From: Chloroflexota bacterium | Lineage (GTDB): Bacteria; Chloroflexota; Dehalococcoidia; Lucifugimonadales; SAR202-VII-2 | Length of the DNA stretch: 64,000 bases | Reading direction: 5' to 3' | Assembly (NCBI GenBank): GCA_003228115.1 | Contig: QEVV01000002.1 | Location: forward strand, 310,001-374,000 | Shown: positions 59,996 through 64,000 of the stretch, piece by piece | Layout: each line of letters begins with the position of its first letter | Numbering within the stretch: the stretch's first letter is position 1 | Notes under the pieces: generated by a model | The model's database searches: none | What the model was told of the DNA's origin: nothing | The model's input: the letters and a program-made list of their open reading frames with translations, nothing else | Position numbers and translations under genes: made by a program

Positions 59996-61132
59996 ATGAC
60001 CACACCAACTCCCTCTCAAGATTTTGCTCCGGATCACCGAGGGCAGGATGCCTATCAGTCCTCCGGCGTTGATACGCGCCAGGCCGAACAGGCTCTGGAC
60101 CCCATGCTTTCCTTGCTGCGCTCCACCTGGACAACCCGGCCTCCGGTTCTCGACTTTGGCCACTTTGCCAACGTCATCGACGTTGGCCCCCTGTGCATAG
60201 CCATCTCCACTGACGGCGTTGGCACCAAAACCATCATCGCTCAGATCATGAACCGGTACGACACCATCGGCATCGACTGCGTTGCCATGAACGTCAACGA
60301 TGTTCTGTGCCTGGGGGCAGAGCCGTGGTCACTGGTTGACTACATTGCGGTCCAGCGCGTCGACCCCAAGGTATTGGAAGAGATCGCCAAGGGGTTGGCC
60401 GTGGGGGCCCGCCAAGCCAATATCAATATCAGCGGCGGAGAGTTGGCCCAGCTGCCGGAGCTGTTACGAGGAGAGGACTCTCTTACCGGCATCGACCTTG
60501 CCGGTACCTGCGTAGGAACCGTAGAGCGCAATGCCATCATTGATGGCGCCGCCTTGGAACCGGGCCACGTCGTTATTGGCCTGCGTAGCTCTGGAATCCA
60601 CAGCAACGGCATGACGCTGGCACGGAAGGCCTTCGGCCTCACGGCTGAAGTCAGCCTTGCGGAGAAGCGCCGTATTCTCTCTGAGCCGAATGCGGATATT
60701 GGGAGGCCCTTAGGGCAAGAACTGCTTGAGCCCACCGTCATCTACGTCCAGCCGGTGATGGCCATGCTGAAGGCCGGCGTTCGGATTTCGGGCATGGCCC
60801 ATATAACCGGTGACGGCTTTCTCAACCTGCCACGCCTTTCCGCTGATGTTGGATACGTCCTGGACACCCTTCCTGAGCCTCAGCCGATCTTCCGGGTGAT
60901 CCAGCAGAAGGGCTCGGTGGACGACAACGATATGTATGAAATCTTCAACATGGGCATCGGCTTTTGCGTTATCGTCCCTGAAGCCGATGCGCCCTCAGCG
61001 CTGAAGATCGCCGGGGACAACGGGGCAGAAGCGGCCGTGATCGGCCATGTCGTCGCCGGCGCGACCCGAACCGTAACCCTCGCTCAGTTGGGGCTAAGGG
61101 GACGCAGGGGTACCGGCTTCAGGCAAGAATAG
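59996..61132 (+). CDS. purM: Phosphoribosylformylglycinamidine cyclo-ligase
   Basis: A 378-residue purine enzyme that closes the imidazole ring with ATP. ISTDGVGTKTIIAQIM is the nucleotide-binding N-terminus, CVAMNVNDVLCLGAEPWSLVDYIAV is the hallmark, and ISGGELAQLPELLRGEDSLTGIDLAGTCVG follows. GLRSSGIHSNGMTLARKA and GMAHITGDGFLNLPRL in the C-terminal half fit PurM. The SelD/ThiL relatives lack these blocks. It is not in a large pur cluster here. Confidence 0.92.
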   Translation: MTTPTPSQDFAPDHRGQDAYQSSGVDTRQAEQALDPMLSLLRSTWTTRPPVLDFGHFANVIDVGPLCIAISTDGVGTKTIIAQIMNRYDTIGIDCVAMNVNDVLCLGAEPWSLVDYIAVQRVDPKVLEEIAKGLAVGARQANINISGGELAQLPELLRGEDSLTGIDLAGTCVGTVERNAIIDGAALEPGHVVIGLRSSGIHSNGMTLARKAFGLTAEVSLAEKRRILSEPNADIGRPLGQELLEPTVIYVQPVMAMLKAGVRISGMAHITGDGFLNLPRLSADVGYVLDTLPEPQPIFRVIQQKGSVDDNDMYEIFNMGIGFCVIVPEADAPSALKIAGDNGAEAAVIGHVVAGATRTVTLAQLGLRGRRGTGFRQE

Positions 61133-61217
61133 ATCACCGGATCTGTTCAACAAGGAACGTTCCTGTCTTTTAAGCCTGCGCGCCGCGTTCCCCCCGGATT
61201 CGTTGGCCATCTTATCC

Positions 61218-61246
61218 TTGACGCTTCTTTGCCCCATTCCTAGAAT
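61218..61246 (+). promoter_or_regulatory. Promoter for ruvB
   Basis: TTGACG (61218-61223), 17 bases, then TAGAAT (61241-61246): each box differs from consensus by one base and the spacing is ideal. It lies 39 bases before GTG 61286. Confidence 0.7.
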
Positions 61247-61285
61247 GGCTCCATTAGAAAGTCTGTTCGTATTTATGAGTCAATC

Positions 61286-62338
61286 GTGCCCGAACGCTTG
61301 GTTTCCAACACCCCTCGCCAAGATGACGATGCGCTTGAGCTAAGTCTGCGTCCGCAGAAGCTCGGTGATTACATCGGTCAGGACCAGATCAAGACCAACA
61401 TCAAGATAGCCATTGAAGCTGCCCGCATTCGCGGCGAGCCGCTAGACCACGTCCTCCTCTATGGTCCTCCCGGCCTGGGCAAGACCACACTCGCTAACAT
61501 CATCGCCACGGAGATGGGTTCAGCTATAAAAATCACTTCCGGGCCCGCCGTCGAGCGAGCCGGAGACCTTGCCACCATCCTCACCAACATCCCTCACAAC
61601 GGGGTCCTCTTCATAGACGAGGTCCACCGCCTGCCTCGCATCGTTGAAGAGACCTTGTACCCGGCCTTGGAGGACTTCGCTCTCGACATCGTCATGGGAA
61701 AGGGTCCTGGTGCTCGCTCACTACGCTTGCGGCTGCCCCCCTTCACGGTCATCGGAGCTACAACTAGGTACGCCGCTATGAGCGCTCCGCTTCGAGAACG
61801 CTTCGGCATCGTCCACCGCCTGGAGTTTTACGACCAAGTGGCTTTGGAAGCCATCATTCGCAGGGCGTCCGCCATTCTTCATGTGCCTATCGATGACGAA
61901 GGGGTAAGGGCGCTAGCCCAGCGCTCCAGAGGCACGCCGCGAGTGGCCAATCGCCTACTCAAGCGGGTCCGCGACTTCGCCCAAGTCTTGGGGGACGGCT
62001 CTATAACGGGAAGCCTGGTGTCTGAAGCAATGGGTCAACTTGGCGTTGACGCTCTAGGGCTGGACTCCATGGACCATCTGGTAATTAAGACAATCGTGGA
62101 AAAGTTCGGTGGCGGCCCTGTAGGGCTGGACACGATCGCCGCCTCCACCAGCGAGGAGGCCGACACCATCATGGATGTCTATGAGCCCTATCTTCTTCAG
62201 TTGGGGTTCCTCGAACGGACGCCACGGGGTCGGGTGGCCACACGCCTCGCATACGAACACCTAGGCCTGCCTATGGCGCGCGGCGCAAGTCCGCCTCAGC
62301 CCACGCTGTGGGACACCCCCAGCGGGACGGATCAGTGA
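61286..62338 (+). CDS. ruvB: Holliday junction branch migration helicase RuvB
   Basis: A 350-residue AAA+ motor. [27 protein letters not shown] leads to Walker [16 protein letters not shown] and Walker [12 protein letters not shown]. Sensor [10 protein letters not shown] and the arginine finger [15 protein letters not shown] follow. The winged-helix domain [38 protein letters not shown] closes it. No ruvA or ruvC is adjacent. The start GTG is not in frame with the nearby ATG 61275. Its stop overlaps the lipoprotein start (GTGA). Confidence 0.96.
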   Translation: MPERLVSNTPRQDDDALELSLRPQKLGDYIGQDQIKTNIKIAIEAARIRGEPLDHVLLYGPPGLGKTTLANIIATEMGSAIKITSGPAVERAGDLATILTNIPHNGVLFIDEVHRLPRIVEETLYPALEDFALDIVMGKGPGARSLRLRLPPFTVIGATTRYAAMSAPLRERFGIVHRLEFYDQVALEAIIRRASAILHVPIDDEGVRALAQRSRGTPRVANRLLKRVRDFAQVLGDGSITGSLVSEAMGQLGVDALGLDSMDHLVIKTIVEKFGGGPVGLDTIAASTSEEADTIMDVYEPYLLQLGFLERTPRGRVATRLAYEHLGLPMARGASPPQPTLWDTPSGTDQ

Positions 62339-62976
62339 CCATCCGTTCTTTGTCCACCAAGTGGGTCTTCCTCGTGGCACTACTGTTGGTGGTAATGGCT
62401 TGTTCCTCGACGGCAACGGCCACCAAGAACCCCGCCGCCATTCCGACTGCCTCTCCTACAGAAGCCCCCTCCAGCGCCACGCCAGAGGCAACGCCGCCCT
62501 CTGAACCAACAGCCCTCCCCACCCGCACTCCAACCAGCACCCCAAGGCCCTCTCCATCGCCCACGCCCACAGGACCTCTCGCCACCCTCAAGGACGCGCT
62601 GTTCAATCTGGAGCTTGCCGTCTCGTCCCCGGAGAAAGCCAAGGGTCTTGGGTTCCGCGACAGTCTGCCGGAGGATACCGGGATGCTGTTCGTCTACACA
62701 TCCGAGAGCAATCGAGCCTTCTGGATGAAGGGCATGGAGTTTTCCATCGACATCATTTGGCTGTCGAAGGATGGAACCATCCTAGACATTTCGAAGGAGG
62801 CGGCCCCTCAGCCAGGGGTTGCCGATAGTGACCTCAAACTCTATAGGCCTCGGGACCCGGCCCAGTACGTCTTGGAAGTCAATGCGGGACTGTCAGATCG
62901 GTATGGCTTTCAGCGGGACGACCACTTCGCCTTCCACGGCATGCCGCCGAGTATTCCGCTAGGGGCAGGCCCATAA
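62335..62976 (+). CDS. DUF192 lipoprotein with Thr/Pro/Ser-rich spacer
   Basis: A 213-residue exported protein. Lipobox is VVMAC (Cys23), followed by about 60 residues of Pro, Thr, Ser and Ala. The DUF192 domain (COG1430) then shows [54 protein letters not shown] and [18 protein letters not shown]. Its job is unknown; some relatives are linked to copper or carbohydrate binding. GTG 62335 is the chosen start, overlapping ruvB. Confidence 0.85.
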   Translation: MTIRSLSTKWVFLVALLLVVMACSSTATATKNPAAIPTASPTEAPSSATPEATPPSEPTALPTRTPTSTPRPSPSPTPTGPLATLKDALFNLELAVSSPEKAKGLGFRDSLPEDTGMLFVYTSESNRAFWMKGMEFSIDIIWLSKDGTILDISKEAAPQPGVADSDLKLYRPRDPAQYVLEVNAGLSDRYGFQRDDHFAFHGMPPSIPLGAGP

Positions 62977-63083
62977 TGAACCGCCCAAAGGGTGGGGGGA
63001 GCCAAATCGCCGATTCTACGGGGGGTTTCGTCTTCTTGCGGCCTGTAATCGCTCAGGCTCAAACAGGGCCGCCTATGAGATGG

Positions 63084-63977
63084 TCACGGCAGCGGTGATG
63101 GCAGCTGTCTCAGGCCGGCGTCGGGGAAGATGACGACGACCGTGGCGGATGACGGCATTTGCCTTGCCGTCTCCAGAGCGGCGTCAAGGGCGGCGCCTGA
63201 GGAAAGTCCAACCAGGAGACCCTCCTCCCGCGCCAACCGAAACGCCATCGCTGCCGCTGATCCTTCCAATACCGGATAGATGCGGTCGATGATGTCCCGG
63301 TTCAAGGCAGGTGGCACGAAGTTCGTTCCTAGTCCCGGGATACCGTGCGGACCCGTTCTTCCCTCACTCAACAGTGGGGATGTTGCCGGCTCCACGGCAA
63401 TCACTCCTATTCCATCGTTGTAGGCCTTGAGAACCTCGCCGACGCCTGTCAGGGTCCCACCCGTGCCAACACCTGCAACCAACGCTTCGATATGGCCTTC
63501 CGTATCTTCCAGTATCTCCCTCGCGGTGGTGCGCCGGTGTACCTCGACCGTTGCTGGATTCTCGAATTGGTTCAGCCAGACATGGCCCTTGCTTCGGGCG
63601 AACTCTTCGGCCACAGCGTTGGCGCCTGCCATTCCTTCGTGGCCAGGGGTTAGGTGAAGCTGGGCGCCCAGGTGGGCCAGTATCTGCCTCCGGCTCTGCG
63701 ATAGCACGTCAGGGGCGGCGATGATCAGGCGGTAGCCCTTCAGTGCAGCGACTAGCGCTAGGGCTACCGCCGTGTTGCCGCTTGAAGGCTCCACGATGAC
63801 CCCGTTGGCTTTCAGAAGCCCGCTCGCTTCCGCTGCTTCTACCATCGCCAGCGCAATGCGGTCTTTCACGCTTCCGGTTGGGTTGGCTCCCTCCAGCTTT
63901 GCTAGGATGCGAGCCCCAGAGGGCGGGGCTATGCGCCGCAATTCCACAAGCGGGGTACCGCCGATGAGGTCTAACAC
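63084..63977 (-). CDS. Cysteine synthase-like PLP enzyme (possibly 5'-incomplete)
   Basis: A PLP-dependent beta-substituting enzyme with 297 visible residues. LDLIGGTPLVELRRI opens the fold, the PLP lysine is Lys38 in NPTGSVKDRIA, and PSSGNTAVALAL and GVGTGGTLTGVG are the substrate and phosphate loops. The end, FPDAGLRQLPSP, replaces the usual PDSGERY block. GTG 63977 could be the start, but the frame stays open to the window edge, so the true start may lie outside. O-acetylserine or O-phosphoserine may be the donor. A serine acetyltransferase gene is not in view. Confidence 0.85.
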   Translation of the reverse strand: MLDLIGGTPLVELRRIAPPSGARILAKLEGANPTGSVKDRIALAMVEAAEASGLLKANGVIVEPSSGNTAVALALVAALKGYRLIIAAPDVLSQSRRQILAHLGAQLHLTPGHEGMAGANAVAEEFARSKGHVWLNQFENPATVEVHRRTTAREILEDTEGHIEALVAGVGTGGTLTGVGEVLKAYNDGIGVIAVEPATSPLLSEGRTGPHGIPGLGTNFVPPALNRDIIDRIYPVLEGSAAAMAFRLAREEGLLVGLSSGAALDAALETARQMPSSATVVVIFPDAGLRQLPSPLP

Positions 63978-64000
63978 TCCCGTTAAGGGACCTTTTCGCA

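Noticed and set aside
59996-61132. Selenophosphate synthetase SelD in place of PurM, which would support a selenate transporter
   Set aside because: The MNVNDVLCLGAEP block and the following motifs fit PurM, and there is no SelD-type N-terminal Cys/Sec loop.
1-64000. CRISPR arrays, rRNA genes, insertion sequences with transposase, retrons
   Set aside because: I saw no regularly spaced short repeats, no rRNA-like stretches and no transposase or reverse-transcriptase motifs in any frame.

Overview
The window looks like a chromosomal segment of a GC-rich bacterium, most likely a member of the Chloroflexota near the Dehalococcoidia/SAR202 group. This is inferred from the gene mixture: a type-2 IleRS, Thr/Pro/Ser-rich lipoproteins, many acyl-CoA and amidohydrolase genes, an F420-type reductase, a flavin monooxygenase, and secreted LTxEEA-type proteins. 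No rRNA or lineage marker settles it. Genes are dense, with frequent GTG/TTG starts and 4-base stop/start overlaps. Only one tRNA (Lys, TTT) is seen and there is no CRISPR array.

Layout. (1) 1-5955: a tryptophan operon trpE(partial)-[FkbM-like methyltransferase]-trpG-trpD-trpC-[HicB-like]-trpF-trpB, with two foreign genes inside it and no trpA after trpB. (2) 6079-13016: a YihY membrane protein, an HtrA-type lipoprotein protease, ileS on the minus strand, a JAMM peptidase and a class II aldolase. (3) 13205-16991: a beta-hydroxyacid dehydrogenase, an N-acyl-D-amino-acid deacylase-like amidohydrolase, an FmdB zinc ribbon, and a dtd gene broken by one in-frame TAA. (4) 17280-22064: a Baeyer-Villiger-type monooxygenase lacking the fingerprint His, a cyclophilin lipoprotein, an MFS carrier and a deazaflavin-dependent reductase. 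(5) 22154-23647: a tRNA-Lys gene whose 3' end and terminator are repeated 1.4 kb away, flanking an EamA permease and the degraded C-terminus of a tyrosine recombinase. This is probably the relic of a tRNA-targeted element.

(6) 23696-29729: enoyl-CoA hydratase, two small membrane/helical proteins, then amidohydrolase, dihydroxyphthalate-decarboxylase-like protein, acyl-CoA dehydrogenase and a GNAT enzyme; this looks catabolic. (7) 29889-37594: an Fbp-type ferric iron ABC transporter behind a palindrome, a Bfd-like [2Fe-2S] protein, and a divergent PhnDCEE-type ABC transporter whose promoter carries a palindrome and leaves almost no 5' leader. (8) 37642-43529: pcrA and two tandem paralogous FAD oxidases in one operon, then an MFS carrier. 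(9) 43670-49375: a secreted repeat protein, hemerythrin, pyruvate kinase, a Ycf48-like propeller, a GlcG/HbpS protein and a BioD/DRTGG protein.

(10) 49496-53975: polyamine synthesis (speH, speE), a ketopantoate-reductase-like enzyme, an SDR and a thiolase. (11) 54048-63977: a DrrAB-type exporter, recA, lysA, holB, a truncated RicT/PSP1-like gene, purM, ruvB, a DUF192 lipoprotein and a cysteine-synthase-like enzyme that runs to the window edge.

Most of the window is housekeeping and catabolism. The best leads are the tRNA-Lys element relic, the dtd nonsense codon, the iron / [2Fe-2S] / PhnD-like neighbourhood, the interrupted trp operon, the truncated RicT gene and the altered monooxygenase. 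I did not find a clear new defence or signalling system.
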